From Panagrolaimus kolymaensis (lineage: Eukaryota > Nematoda > Chromadorea > Rhabditida > Panagrolaimidae), in the NCBI GenBank assembly GCA_028622995.1, contig JAJQJQ010000060.1:558001-622000 (forward strand): a stretch of DNA of 64,000 nucleotides. The letters run 5' to 3'. The notes under the pieces are model-generated. The model did not search any database. It had not been told where the DNA came from and was given only the letters and a program-made list of their open reading frames with translations. Position numbers and translations under genes: made by a program. Shown in pieces: positions 12,619 to 23,848 of the stretch (positions are counted from its first letter, which is position 1; each line of letters starts with the position of its first letter).

Positions 12619-12779
12619 GTAAAACAGAAATTTTTCATAGCAAAAAAAAAAGTGACAAAGGTTTTTCCATTTTTTATGATTCTATTATCGAGTTGCTCAC
12701 ATTCTCTAAATCCATTTATCTATGCCCATATTAATAATACCCATGTTTTTAGGAATGTGTTAAGTATGCTACTAAGCTT

Positions 12780-13094
12780 TGCAAAAGACACTGCAACAGG
12801 CTTGGAAAAAATGAGGGTTTTGTTTTTATTTATACAAATTTTGAAAACATGCTCCTTTTTTGTAACATTTTACTTTTTTTCTATTGCTCACTTTCTAACT
12901 TGTATCATACTTTGTTCACTTTTATTAGTTTTCCTGTTTTCCATTCCACTTATCTCAGAAAAATATCTTTATATCTCTATTGCTTACCTCTCACCTTAGC
13001 ATACTAATTATCAAACTTGCGCGTGTTTATTTTACGAGACAATCTTCAGTAATTTTTATACATTTGGTTGATTTTTTAGAGGCTCTTGCTAAAC
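12780..13094 (+). promoter_or_regulatory. Conserved upstream block of coiled-coil/LRR gene 1
   Basis: A diverged copy of the upstream block seen at 14840-14925 and 21025-21110: it shares the GACA-rich start, TTTATACAAATTTTGAAAACAT, and further down the GTGTTTATTTTACG(A/C)GAC motif before a TTTTTTAG acceptor at 13072-13079. Conservation beside three paralogs suggests a shared promoter; function is inference. Confidence 0.5.
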
Positions 13095-14589
13095 ATGGCA
13101 GATGGAAATTTTGGAAATGGGTCATCTCAAATACCTGTGGATGCTGATGGGAATGGCAATTCATCTTTGATTGAACCAAATGGAACTCAACAAGCTGTCG
13201 ATGTTAATACTTTCTTGGAATTTGCTTATGAAAGATTGACCAATGACAAATCTCAACTTCTAAAAGAAAACGCCGTATTGGAATATAAGTATCTTCAAAT
13301 GGAAAAAATCATGGAAGAGCAAAAGGTAGAATTGGATTCAAAGAAAGCTCTTGAAAATGAAGTTATCCGTGTGCGTGAAGCCAATGCTAAATTGGGAGCG
13401 ACAAACAAGAAATATACTGAAAATGTGAATTTTTGTTTATTTAGGACACTTCTTTATTCTTCTTTATCTTTCAGGTATCTACGTTGGAAAAGCAACAAGA
13501 AGCAGATCGTCAAGCTCGTGATGAAGAAAGGAAAGCTCTCGAAAGTGTAATCAAACGTGCAAAAAAACTCATTGCAGTCTTAGATGCCATCAATAAGAAA
13601 AATCTTGAAAATGTAAGTGTTTATCTATCATCATTTGTTAATGCAATGTATTGTTTTTAGATTACTCGATTGGAAAATTTGCAACAACTTACTCAAGAAA
13701 AATGGGGAGAAGAAAGGGAAATGTTAGAAAAAAGAATCGCTCAAATGGAACAAAATCTTCCTGAATTACAACCTCATGTTTTCCAACTTCTTAGTTGCGA
13801 CGATTGTTGTGAAAATAGTTGGCATTGCTATTCAACTTATAATGAAAACGACGAACCTGTTGCTGAACTTTCTATGATTGATCCCAATTTGCTTATTGAT
13901 GGTGCCGTTTCCCAAAAACAAATCATTCTTGATGGTTTTATTTCTCATTATAAGAATAATCCTTTTAATGTTGGCAACATTGATTTCTGTTATTCTGATC
14001 GACAAAGCGTTTCTCGTTTACTTCAAAAAGCTCATTCCTGCTATCTTACTGGTGTGTATATTTCGAATCAGAGTTTAACATGGATGGAATATGAAAAGCT
14101 CGTTTCTGGTGGTTTGGTCCAAGATCTCTATTTATCCAGCGTTGAAATCAAAAACGAAAATTACGTTGTTGTGCCTCTTGAAAATATCCTGGAAAAATTG
14201 CCAAATATCGAGAAATTTGCTTAGTATGTTTCCATCTTATTTTTACTTTAAAGTAATTTCTTTGTTTTAGTTTTGGGTATTGCAATATTACAAAGCAAAC
14301 TTTCACTAACCTTATCAAACTTCCATATTTTGCGATGCTCAAAGAATTCAACTTAAATGTGATCCGCTATCAAGATCTCGATGCTGATTCTTTTCTTGAT
14401 TTTATGAAGGTAATTTTTCGTTTTACACTAGACATTTTTATACAGTTGAACTTTTAGAAACATCCAAATGCACATTTTTGTTTCTCGTTTTTCTCTTTTG
14501 GTTTTGGCACTTATGATCATGCTCAACTTGAATCTATGAAATTACTTGAAAGTCGTGCATCACCAAATCAGTTTAAAATCAAATATTAA
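13095..14589 (+). CDS. Coiled-coil / F-box-LRR-like protein, family copy 1
   Basis: Five exons: 13095-13424, 13475-13612, 13661-14223, 14271-14409, 14458-14589; phases agree, 433 residues. Residues 1-30 are an NG/SS-rich head, followed by two exons of charged coiled coil (to about 190). The C-terminal half carries the repeating pattern seen throughout this cluster: a W-x-C-Y-S strand, LIDGAVS, then CYLTGVYISNQSL, LYLSSVEIK, LENILEKLPNIEKF and FNLNVIRYQDLDADSFLDFM, a set of leucine-rich strand/loop units like the C-terminal part of nematode F-box proteins. The F-box itself is missing, replaced by the coil. ATG comes 15 bases after a TTTTTTAG acceptor, and AATAAA lies near 14643. The role is unknown; family resemblance suggests a substrate-recognition fold. 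Confidence 0.75.
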
Positions 14590-15168
14590 ATGCATTTTCT
14601 TCTCACTTTTGTTTATTGTTACATATTTGTTGTTGTTGCGTAAATAAAATTTGTTTTTTCTCATACATTTACTTTTTAGTTTTGAACCGCATATCAAAGT
14701 TAGAAAAAGCCAGCGATGAAATCAGACTGTTTTTGTTCAATATTTTTCTTTAACAAAGTTTATATTTTGTTGACTTGTTTGTTCTCCTCGAAATTCTTGT
14801 TGGCTCTGTTTTTAAAAGCTATAAGCCTACTATTTTACTTCACATTGATTAAAGACATTGCATTTTTTGTAGGAAAAGCGCTTGTTTTGTTTCGATTTAT
14901 GCAAATTTTAAACATGCAAATATGCTCTCTTTTTTTTTTTTGGTTGCAAACTTTTACTTTTCTTCTCCTCTCCTCTCTTTCTTCCTGGTCTCAGCTTTTT
15001 ATTAGTTTGAACTTTTCTCAGAACTTTATTTATTACTTTTTATTTTCATTACTTGCTTCTCAAATTAGTCATTCATCAAACTTGCGTGTGTTTATTTTAC
15101 GCGACACTCTTCAATCATTTTTATGGTTTTTATTTGTTTGATTGATTTTTTAGAAGCTGCTGCTAAAC
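14590..15168 (+). promoter_or_regulatory. Promoter region of coiled-coil/LRR gene 2, nearly identical to that of gene 3
   Basis: The block 14840-14925 is almost base-for-base the same as 21025-21110: GACATTGCATTTTTTGTAGG, AAAAGCGCTT and ATTTATGCAAATTTTA. The latter contains the octamer ATGCAAAT, the classical POU-factor site. A second shared motif, TTGCGTGTGTTTATTTTACG, lies just before the acceptor. The segment 15000-15040 gives the empty site for the transposon at 21182. Confidence 0.6.
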
Positions 15169-16634
15169 ATGGAAACTCATGGAAATGGGTCATCTCAAAC
15201 ACCTGTGGATGCTGATGGAAATGGCAGTTCATCTTTGACGGAACCAAATGAAACTCAACAAGCTGATGACAAAGTGACTGCTTTCATGAAATTTGCTTAT
15301 GAAGAATTGACAAATGAAAGAGATTTGTTTAGAGATGAAAACATGGCATTAAGATTTAAGTATCTTGAATTGGAAAAGAAAGAGTCGGATTCAAAGAAAG
15401 ATAACGAAAATGAAATTGCTCGATTGCATGAAGCTATGGCTGAATTGGAAGCAACAAATAAGAAACATCTGAATAAGGTGATTTTTTGTTAGTATACGAC
15501 ACTTCTTTATTTTTCTTTATTTTTCAGGTATCTACGTTGGAAAAGCAACAACAAGCAGATCGTCAAGCTCGTGATGAAGAAAGGAAAGCTCTCGAAAGTG
15601 TAATCAAACGTGCAAAAAAACTCAATGCTGAATTGGAAGCCGTTAATAAAAAACAGCTTGAAAATGTGAGAATTTATCCTTCATGTTATATGCAATATAT
15701 TGTTTTTTAGATTACTCGTTTGGTAAATTTGCAACAACTCACTCAAGAAAAGTGGGGAGAAGAAAGAGAAATGTTAAAAGGAAGATGCGCTCAAATGAAA
15801 CAAAGCCTTGCTGATTTACAACCTAATGTTTTCAAAAAACTTATCAGCTGCGATGATTGTTGTGAAAATAGTTGGCATTGCCATTCTGATGAAAAAGAAG
15901 GACCTGTCGCTCTTCTTTCTATGATTGATCCTAGTTTGGTTATTGATGGTGCCGTTTCCCAAATTATTCTTGATGGTTCCATTTCTCATTATAAGAATAA
16001 TCCATTTATTACGAGCAACTTTAATTTCTGGTGTTATGATCGACTAAGCATTTCTCGCTTGCTTCAAAAAGTGCATTCCTGCTATCTTACTGGTGTGTAT
16101 ATTTCCAATCAAAGTTTAACATGGATGGAATATGAAAAGCTTGTTTCTGGTGGATTGGTCCAAAACCTTTATTTCTCTTGCGTTGAAATCAAAGATGAAA
16201 ATGGTGTTGTGCCTCTTGAAAATATCCTGGAAAAATTGCCAAATATCCAGAAATTTGCTTAGTAAGTTTCTTTCGTACATTATTCTCTCTCTATAAAATC
16301 GTTTGCTTGTTTTAGCTTTGGTTATTTTAATGTTACAAAGCATACTTTCACTAACCTTATCAAACTTCCATATTTTGCGATGCTCAAAGAATTCAACTTG
16401 AATGTTATCCGTTATCAAGATCTCGATGCTGATTCTTTTCTTGATTTTATGAAGGTAATTTTTCGTTTTACACTAGACATTTTTATACATTTGAACTTTT
16501 AGAAACATCCAAATGCACATTTTAGTTTCTCGTATTTTTCTTATGGTTTTTGTAATTATTCGAAAACTCAACTTGAATCTATGAAATTGCTTGAACGTCG
16601 TGCATCACCATTTCAGCTCGAAATCAAATATTAA
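15169..16634 (+). CDS. Coiled-coil / F-box-LRR-like protein, family copy 2
   Basis: Five exons: 15169-15477, 15528-15665, 15711-16261, 16316-16454, 16503-16634; phases agree, 422 residues. The layout is the same as copy 1: METHGNGSSQTPVDADGNGS head, two coil exons, then LRR-like strands (CYLTGVYISNQSL, LENILEKLPNIQKF). It is closest to copy 3 at 21519. Exon 2 (VSTLEKQQQADRQARDEERK) is almost identical to copy 1 exon 2, so exons have been exchanged or recently copied. AATAAA lies near 16698. Together with the phosphatase and the chimeric gene downstream it forms the left unit of a segmental duplication. Confidence 0.75.
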
Positions 16635-17041
16635 ATGTATCTTTCCTCCGTAGTTCGTTTATTTAATTTTATTTTGTTTGTTTATTATTGATTTTTGAAT
16701 AAATTTGATTTCAGGTTCTCATTGTGTTTTTGACCCTTAATTACAAATATAACGAGTACTAAAAATGATGATTGCTATTTTTACAATGCTGAAGTAAGAT
16801 AAAAATGAAAATCCATATTTGAGTTCATTGCGTTCATGAAACGAAAGCATTTGTTCACGGTAAATTTTCTCTCGGCTTTTTTCATCGTTCTTTTCTTTGT
16901 ATTTTTCTTTGTTGTCAAATATTCTTTGCTTTTCTTCGTTTTTGCCTCAAACACTTGACTATTTTCTTTACATCCAATTACTCAAATTGCTTTTTCATCA
17001 TTAATTTAGTTGATTTATTATTAAATATTCAATTATTAACG
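16635..17041 (+). promoter_or_regulatory. Upstream region of ppm-2, duplicated at 23130-23378
   Basis: From about 16758 to the base before the ppm-2 ATG this sequence aligns with 23130-23378 (shared GATGATTGCT, TTTACAATGCTGAAGTAA, GAGTTCATTGCGTTCATG, TTAATTTAGTTGATTTATTA). The duplicate stops at the gene start. No SL acceptor like those of the neighbouring genes is obvious right before this ATG. Confidence 0.65.
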
Positions 17042-18537
17042 ATGGGACAAACTCTTGGTGAACCAATAAAAACAAAGGAAACAGCTTCATGTGAAAATGG
17101 TTTATACAAAGTTGGAAGTTCATGTATGCAAGGATGGCGTATCAGTAAGTTTTATTTTAGCTATAGTTAATCCTTTAATATGCTTATTTTTAGATATGGA
17201 AGATGCTCATACACATTTACTCGCTTTACCTGATGATAAACAAGCTGCTTTCTTTGCTGTTTATGATGGACATGGTGGTGCTAAAGTATCAGAATACGCT
17301 GGAACACATTTACACAAAAGAATCGTCAACAATCAGTTTTATAGTAAGTTCATTTGCTTCTTTGGTCGTTTTATAACGTGCTCTTCTTCTTTTTTCAGAA
17401 AAAGGCAAGATACCAGAAGCTATGCAACATGGATTTCTTGAACTTGATGAACAAATGCAAATTGATGAAGGAATAAAAGAAGAAATGTCTGGTACTACCG
17501 CGATCATCGTCTTGATAAAGAACAACATTGCATATTGTGGTAACGTCGGTGATTCAAGAGCTGTTGCATGTATTAATGGTGTTGAATATCCAATGAGTTA
17601 TGACCATAAACCTTGCAATAAAGGTGAATCAAAAAGAATCCATGAAGCTGGAGGATGGATCGAATTCAAAAGAGTTAACGGAAATCTTGCTTTATCACGT
17701 GCTCTTGGAGATTATTCATACAAACGTAATTCATCAAAATTGCCTAAAGATCAAATGGTTACTGGTACGTTTTTTTCCTTTGTTTTACTTATTTTCTATG
17801 TATCAGATAAGCTCTCCATTGTCTCTTTTCATGCCATTCTAATAGCTTTTTACCTTTGTAGCTTATCCTGATGTCTCTTCATTTGAAATTACAAAGGATC
17901 TTGAATTTATGGTGGTTGCTTGTGATGGTATTTGGGATGTTCTGAGCAATGCTGAAGTTGTCGAATTTGTTCGAACACGTTTACAAATGAAAATGGAACC
18001 AGAAGATGTGAGTTATATTGCTTTATTAGTTGGGCAATAGCTTATCATATCAACTACACTCGTTTCTTCTCATTTTGTTCCTCTTTTAACTTTCTATTTT
18101 TAGATCTGTAAAGAAATACTTGATACATGTTTGTCACCTGATTGTGAACTCAGCGGTCTTGGATGTGATAATATGACAATTATATTGATTCTCAACCTTC
18201 ATGGCGATTCACCTGAAGAATATTATGCAAGAGTTACTCGTCCAGTGCCTGATCCTCAACCACCCAATCCAATCAAGATGTGCTCTGAAGTTGCGTCTAC
18301 TGCATGTGATGAAACTTTTGCAAAACCAAATATTCAATCTCCAAATGCAAAGGAAGAAGAAAACGAATGTAAGCTTATTATTGATTTATAACCCTATTCA
18401 TTCTTACTTTTTTTATAGCTGAAGATGAAAAGCCGCCAATGGTGCTTTCTGTTCCTGCTGGTAATGAAGATAACGCAAATGCTACAATCGAAGAAAAGCA
18501 CAAAGAAGAAAAGAAGGATGTCGATGAAACAAAGTGA
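17042..18537 (+). CDS. ppm-2: PP2C-type Ser/Thr phosphatase, PPM-2 / PPM1 family
   Basis: Six exons: 17042-17144, 17194-17343, 17399-17764, 17862-18007, 18104-18368, 18419-18537; phases agree, 382 residues. It begins MGQTLGEP, with Gly2 suited to N-myristoylation. All metal-binding PP2C motifs are present: GWRINMEDAH, AVYDGHGG, SGTTA, GNVGDSRAV, NGNLALSRALGD, VACDGIWDV and GLGCDNMT. The catalytic domain covers about residues 20-290. The tail is acidic and Lys/Glu-rich. Close similarity to C. elegans PPM-2 (known to act in synapse and axon signalling) is from memory of that family. It stands out as a conserved gene within a fast-changing cluster. Confidence 0.95.
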
Positions 18538-19438
18538 TTTAGTTCACATTCCACCTTTTATGCTTTTTGTTGAGCTTTTTTGTTTGCTGTTTAACTAAAA
18601 TAACTATAGTTTTTACTTTGTTTAATTAATGTTCTTGTGTATTTCTATTGTAGTGACATTATTATGTATTGATTTGATTGTATTTTTTTCTTTATGTGAT
18701 CCAAAAAATATATTATTTTAACTTCGTTGTCTTCTTTTTTTCTTTTATAGTGCCACTTTGCAATGCTAAAAGTTTAGTATTTGTATTTGATAACCGTGTG
18801 CTCCTCATTTTATTATATTACAGTTTATTCTTCTTTAAATTAAGCACATATTGTCGGCCTCGTCTTTGCCATGTCATAACTGTCACTCTTCTTTATAATC
18901 CTTCAAGGCACTCTATTTTTTTGTGAAATGCCTTTCTTCCTTTTTTACTTATTTCGCTTCACATTTATTTGATGGTTCTTCTCCCATCAGTTATAATTAC
19001 TCTTGTATTGTAATACATTTTTAAAACTAAAACTTGGATAGGTAGCTTGCCTAATACTTGTTAAAATAAGAAGAAATGTATTTTTTGCATATCCTTTTTC
19101 CAAATGTCAAAAAAATGTACCAAAGCAAGAAGCTTTTATTTGAAATGCTTCTAATATTACCACGAAAGCTTTAGGCTACAGTTGCTATTCGTGCCTTTTT
19201 TCATTTCACTGCTTTATTGCTTCGCTTTCGAATAATCATCATCAAACCATAAGTTTCCGTCAATTGTATTTTCTGACGATAGCGAATTTATCCTTGTTAA
19301 TTTTCCAAGTCCACTATTAACTTCTCTCATATTTTTTTGCGTTGTTTCATTCCAATTTAACGTTTGTACTCGACATCGATTCAGCTTTATATTTTTGATA
19401 ACTTTTATAAAATATTTTTTCAGAGACTTTTGCTAACA
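18538..19438. other. Intergenic; last 130 bases shared with the region before 23522
   Basis: T-rich 3' flank of ppm-2, then a region without exons. From about 19310 it resembles 23385-23521, the flank of the other MENQN/MKNQN-headed gene, and ends in a TTTTTTCAG acceptor at 19415-19423, 15 bases before ATG. Confidence 0.5.
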
Positions 19439-20407
19439 ATGGAAAATCAAAATCTTGCTGGTGTATCTTCTGAACCACCTTCGACTGGTCATGGCAATGT
19501 TCCTCCACCACCTTTATCTGGACGTGATGAAACTCAACAATCTGATGACAATGTTGTTGCTTTCATGAAATTTGCTATTGAAGAATTGACAAATGAAAGA
19601 GATTTCTTTAAAAATGAAAACATAGCATTAAGATTTAAGTATCTTCAAATGGAAAAAACAATGGAAGAACTAAACGTTGAATTGGATTCAAAGAAAGCTA
19701 TCGGAAATGAAAATATTCGTTTGCGTGAAGCTATGGCTAAATTGGAAGCTACAAATAAGAAAAATCTTGCTAAGGTGAATTTTTCTTTGTTACTCAATGA
19801 ACTCTTTAGTTTTTCAGATATCTGGCTTAGAAAAGGAAAGCGTTGCCGTTGTTAATGCTCATGATAAAGAAAAGAAAGCTCTCGAAAGTGTATTCACTCG
19901 TGCGAAACAACTCAATAAAGAAGTTGATGCTTAACAAGTTTCCGAAGCCTTTGTTGCTGAACTTCCTTCTTTTTCTCGTGACCATGGCTCTTCAAATGGA
20001 AGTTCTTTTGCACAAGTTCCACATGTTTCCGAAGAAGTTGCAGCTCCAATTCACAAGAGTCTACGTCGTTTTTTTCCTGTTTCACATATGGTAACTTTTT
20101 AATATTTTGTAAAAAATAAACATTTTGTTTTTTAGCCTCGAAGAGATGGTGTTGATTATGGTACTAAACACAAGAAACCTGTTCAACCATTGGTAAAAAT
20201 CTAAACATATTTCCATTAAATAACTATTTTGGTTTTCAGACTGACAAGCGAAGAGCTTCTTCACCTGCTGCAATTCATCCTATAAAGAAGATGAAAAGAG
20301 TTTCAAGAAGACAAAACAATGGTAATGACGAATTAGATTTCAATAGTGTTGACCTCTTTGATAGTCTTTTAGAAAGATTAAATGCTGAACTTTCTGATGG
20401 TTTTTAA
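19439..20407 (+). pseudogene. Chimeric gene: coiled-coil family head joined to FLYWCH-like family middle, with internal stop
   Basis: Exons 19439-19774 and 19818-20090, 20136-20192, 20240-20407. The first 112 residues (MENQNLAGV... then FMKFAIEELTNERDFF) belong to the coiled-coil family. In exon 2, near 19920, sequence switches to the FLYWCH-family linker (VSEAF, LPSFSRDHG, PVSHM). The codon matching AAG of the paralog at 26.46 kb is TAA here (19932-19934), ending the frame at about residue 150. After it the linker exons remain in frame to a later TAA at 20405, without any zinc finger. Either a short coiled-coil protein is made or the locus is a pseudogene. AATAAA lies near 20510. Confidence 0.7.
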
Positions 20408-21024
20408 TTATCTAAATCAATGCTCATCAATCTGAAAGTTAATCCTAATCAATGATTAGTTTGAAAGTTTTTCATTTTTGTTTATCTATGTTTTTTGTTT
20501 ACTTGTGTTAATAAATTTTATATATTCTTTTTGGTCTTCTTTTATAAAACACATAAAAACCAATCATAACGAAAAAGCTTATGACCCATAAAAAGGAATG
20601 TCATATCATTGAATTAATATTCCACCTTAAGACTCCTTTGAGGATATGAAACTTATCAGCGAAAATGGATGGCTTCGATATTTGGGTAGTTTTTGTTGAA
20701 ATTCTTTCTTATGGTAATTAACTTTATTATTGCTTTGTTAGCCATTTTTAAACATTTTGCTTTTGTTTGTTATTGTTTTTTTGTGGGATCTTTTGTAAGA
20801 CCACTTTTCGTTGTTGTTTTTTGATTTGTACTTTTGTCTTTTACTAAACTTGCTGATTTTAGTATGGTATAAAAATGATTGAACTTCTAATTACTTTTTT
20901 TAATATTCCAGAAATTCAAAACGCGCTGTTTTTCAAAACGAAAAAAATATACTGTCTTTCTCCTGGTTTCGAAAAATTTTGTACAAAAAACTTTAACCTT
21001 TACAACTTTTATTTTGTTTGCTTC
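20408..21024. other. 3' flank shared with FLYWCH-like paralogs, then plain spacer
   Basis: The part 20408-20680 aligns with the flank of the truncated copy at 10.2 kb (read in reverse) and partly with 27483-27600, including the AATAAATTTTATATATTC polyadenylation region. From 20700 to 21024 nothing is recognised. Confidence 0.5.
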
Positions 21025-21518
21025 ATATTGATAAAGGACATTGCATTTTTTGTAGGAAAAGCGCTTTCTTGGTTTCGATTTATGCAAATTTTAAACATGC
21101 AAACATGTTCTCTTTTTTTGTCTGCAAACTTTTACTTTTCTTCTCCTCTTTCTTACTTGTCTCAAATATTTTTTAGTTTAAAGGGACATAGCTATTTCAT
21201 GCCTTTTTTGAAATTTCGTTTGCGGGCACTGAAAGTTACACTTGGTAAGGCGCGTGTTTGAATTACAGTGTAAGACAGAAGTGACACGGTAATTCAAACA
21301 CGCGCCGCCCCAACTGTTCCTATCAGCCCCAGTATCGAAATTTTTGAAAAGGCATGAAATAGCTATGTCCCTTTAAACTTTTCTCAGAACTTTATTTATT
21401 ACTTTTTATTTTCATTATTACTTGCTTCTCAAATTAGTCATTCATCATACTTGCGTGTGTTTATTTTACGCGACACTCTTCAATAATTTTTAATGTTTTT
21501 TAGAAGCTGCTGATAAAC
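21025..21518 (+). promoter_or_regulatory. Promoter region of coiled-coil/LRR gene 3, split by a MITE
   Basis: Same octamer-containing block as at 14840-14925 (ATTTATGCAAATTTTA here at 21077-21092). The colinear match to gene 2 is broken only by the insertion at 21182-21372 and resumes exactly after it. A TTTTTTAG acceptor lies 15 bases before the ATG at 21519. Confidence 0.6.
21182..21372. mobile_element. MITE, 191 bp, TTAA target duplication, nested hairpins
   Basis: Terminal inverted repeats start AGGGACATAGCTATTTCATG; 26 bases match perfectly at both ends and similarity continues to about 37. TTAA flanks both sides (21178-21181 and 21373-21376). Removing the element and one TTAA restores TTTAGTTTAAACTTTTC, matching the uninserted paralog near 15000 (TTTAGTTTGAACTTTTC). 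Inside, a second perfect 18-bp inverted pair (21249-21266 and 21289-21306, GGCGCGTGTTTGAATTAC) forms another stem. TTAA duplication is the signature of piggyBac-type transposition; the family assignment is inference. Confidence 0.85.
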
Positions 21519-23025
21519 ATGGAAACTCATGGAAATGGGTCATCTCAAACACCTGTGGATGCTGATGAGAATGGCAATTCATCTTTGATCGAACCAAATG
21601 AAACTCAACAATCTGATGAGAATGTCATTGCTTTCTTGGAATTTGCTTTTGAAAAATTGACAAATGAACGAGATGAATTTCAAAAACAAGCCTTTGCATT
21701 GGAATTTAAGAATCTCCATTTAAAAAAGACCATGGAAGAACAAAAGGTTCAATTGGATTCAAAGAATGATATTGAAATAGCTCGTTTGCGTGAAGTCATT
21801 GCTGAATTGGAAGCTACAAATAACAAACATCTAGAAAAGGTGAATTTTGTTTGTTTATGACACTTTATTCTTTTTTATTGATCTTTCAGTTATCTACGTT
21901 AGAAAAGCAACAAGAAGCAGATCGTCAAGCTCGTGATAAAAAAAAGAAAAGACTTGAAGGCACCATAAATAATTTGATCCAAATTAATGCTGGATTAGAA
22001 GTCAGCATTAAGAAGCAGCTTGAAAAGGTGAGAGTTTATCAATCATCATTTGTTTATGGTTTTTATCATTTTTAGATTACTCTTTTGGAAAATGTGCAAC
22101 AACTCACTCAAGAAAAACGGGGAAAAGAAAGGAAAATGCTTGAAGGAAGAATCGTTCAAATGGAACAAAGCCTTGCTGATTTACAACCTCATGTTTTCAA
22201 AAAACTTGTCAGCTACGATGATGATGATTCTGGTGAGAAGGTTTGGCATTGCTATTCAACTTATGATAAAAAAGAAGGACTTGTTGCTGAACTTTCAATG
22301 ATTGATCCCAGTTTGGTTATTAATGGTGCCGTTTCCGAAAAACAAATTATTCTTGATGGTTTTATTTCTCAATACGAAGTTAATCCTTTTACTATTGGCA
22401 ACATTGATTTCTGGTGTTATAATCGACTAAGCATTTCTCGTTTACTTCAAAAAGTGCATTCCTGCTATCTTACTGGTGTGTATATTTCAAATCAAAGTTT
22501 AACATGGATGGAATACCAAAAGCTTGTTTCTGGTGGAAGGGTCTTAGATCTGTATTTCTCTAGCGTTGAAATCAAAGACGAATATGATGTTGCTGTGCCT
22601 CTTGAAAATATCCTTGAAAAATTGCCGAATATTAGAAAATTTGCCTTGTATGTTTCTTTCGTATATTATTCTCTCTATATTAAATCGTTTGCTTGTTTTA
22701 GCTTTGGTTATTTCAATGTTACAAAGCAAATTTTCATGAACCTTATGAAACTTCCATATTTTTATAAGCTTAAAGAATTCAACTTAAATGTGATCCGCTA
22801 TCAAGATTTCGATGCAGATTCTTTCCTCGCTTTTATGAAGGTAAATTGTTTTCATGCTCTCTTTTATTATTTACTCAATTTGTCTTTTTTTAGAAGCATC
22901 CAAATGCACGCTTTAGTTTCTCATTTTTTTCTTTTGGTTTTGGTAATTATTCGAAAACTCAACTTGAAGCTATGAAATTGCTTGAATGTCGTGCATCACC
23001 ATATCAGCTCGAAATCAAATATTAA
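21519..23025 (+). CDS. Coiled-coil / F-box-LRR-like protein, family copy 3
   Basis: Five exons: 21519-21839, 21890-22027, 22076-22647, 22702-22840, 22894-23025; phases agree, 433 residues. METHGNGSSQTPVDADENGN head, two coil exons, then the LRR-like half with CYLTGVYISNQSL, LYFSSVEIK and LENILEKLPNIRKF. Very close to copy 2; the exon 4 junction codon differs (Phe instead of Tyr). AATAAA lies near 23092. It opens the right unit of the duplication, whose next element, the phosphatase gene, has been deleted. Confidence 0.75.
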
Positions 23026-23129
23026 ATCCATTTTTCCTCCGTAGTTCCTTTATTTAATTTTATTATGTTTGTTTGTTATTAATTGATTTTTGAATAAATT
23101 TGGTTTAACTTTTCTCATTTTGTATGCGG

Positions 23130-23378
23130 ACTAAAAATGATGATTGCTCTTTTTACAATGCTGAAGTAAAGTAAAAATGAAAATCCAAATTTGAGTTCAT
23201 TGCGTTCATGTCACGAAAGCCTTGGTTTACGGTAAATTTTTTTTTCGCTGCTTTTTCATTTTCCTTTCTCTCTCGTTTTTTCTTTGTTTTTGCTTCAAAC
23301 ACATGACTATTTTTTACATCAAATTACTCAAATTGCTTCATTAATTTAGTTGATTTATTATTTATATTGAATTATTAA
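23130..23378 (+). repeat. Orphan copy of the ppm-2 promoter region
   Basis: This aligns with 16758-17041 but is followed at about 23379 by the flank of the MENQN-type gene instead of ppm-2 coding sequence. The whole phosphatase coding region and its 3' flank are absent from this unit. Confidence 0.7.
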
Positions 23379-23521
23379 CTTACCACTAAAAGTCCACTGT
23401 TTCTTCTATCATATTTTTATGTTGTTAGCTTTCACATTTTCCTGTTTTTACGCGATATTTACTTTGCTTTCTTCTTTTTTGATTACTATACATCATAATT
23501 TTTTAGAGACTTTTGCCAACA

Positions 23522-23848
23522 ATGAAAAATCAAAATCCTGCTGATGTATCCTCTCAACCACCATCAATTGATCATGACAATGCTGTTCATCCACCTTTAT
23601 CTGAACGTGATGAAACTCAACAAGCTGACGACAGAGTGAATGCTTTCATGAAATTTGCTGTTATAGAATTGACAAATGAAAGAGATTTGTTTAGAAATGA
23701 AAACATGGCATTAAGATTTAAGTATCTTGACGTGACACAGCGAAAGCATTACTCAATTGCCCGCATTTTTATAAACATAAACTTCGAACTTTTACTTTAT
23801 ATCAAATTCCAGAAACTTTTGATTTTAAAACATTTTCTGAATATTTAA
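23522..23848 (+). pseudogene. Truncated head of a MENQN-type coiled-coil gene
   Basis: After a TTTTTTAG acceptor (23499-23506) the frame opens MKNQNPADVSSQ, followed by the family sequence up to ALRFKYLD. Similarity to its paralogs (19439, 15169) ends at about 23730 in mid-exon. The frame then runs through unrelated sequence to a stop at 23846-23848. A breakpoint of deletion or insertion is the simplest reading. If transcribed it would give about 108 residues. Confidence 0.65.

Noticed and set aside
12655..12999. Hydrophobic frame looking like a multi-pass membrane protein
   Set aside because: It lies in the T-rich promoter block shared with copies 2 and 3, where the frame is not conserved.
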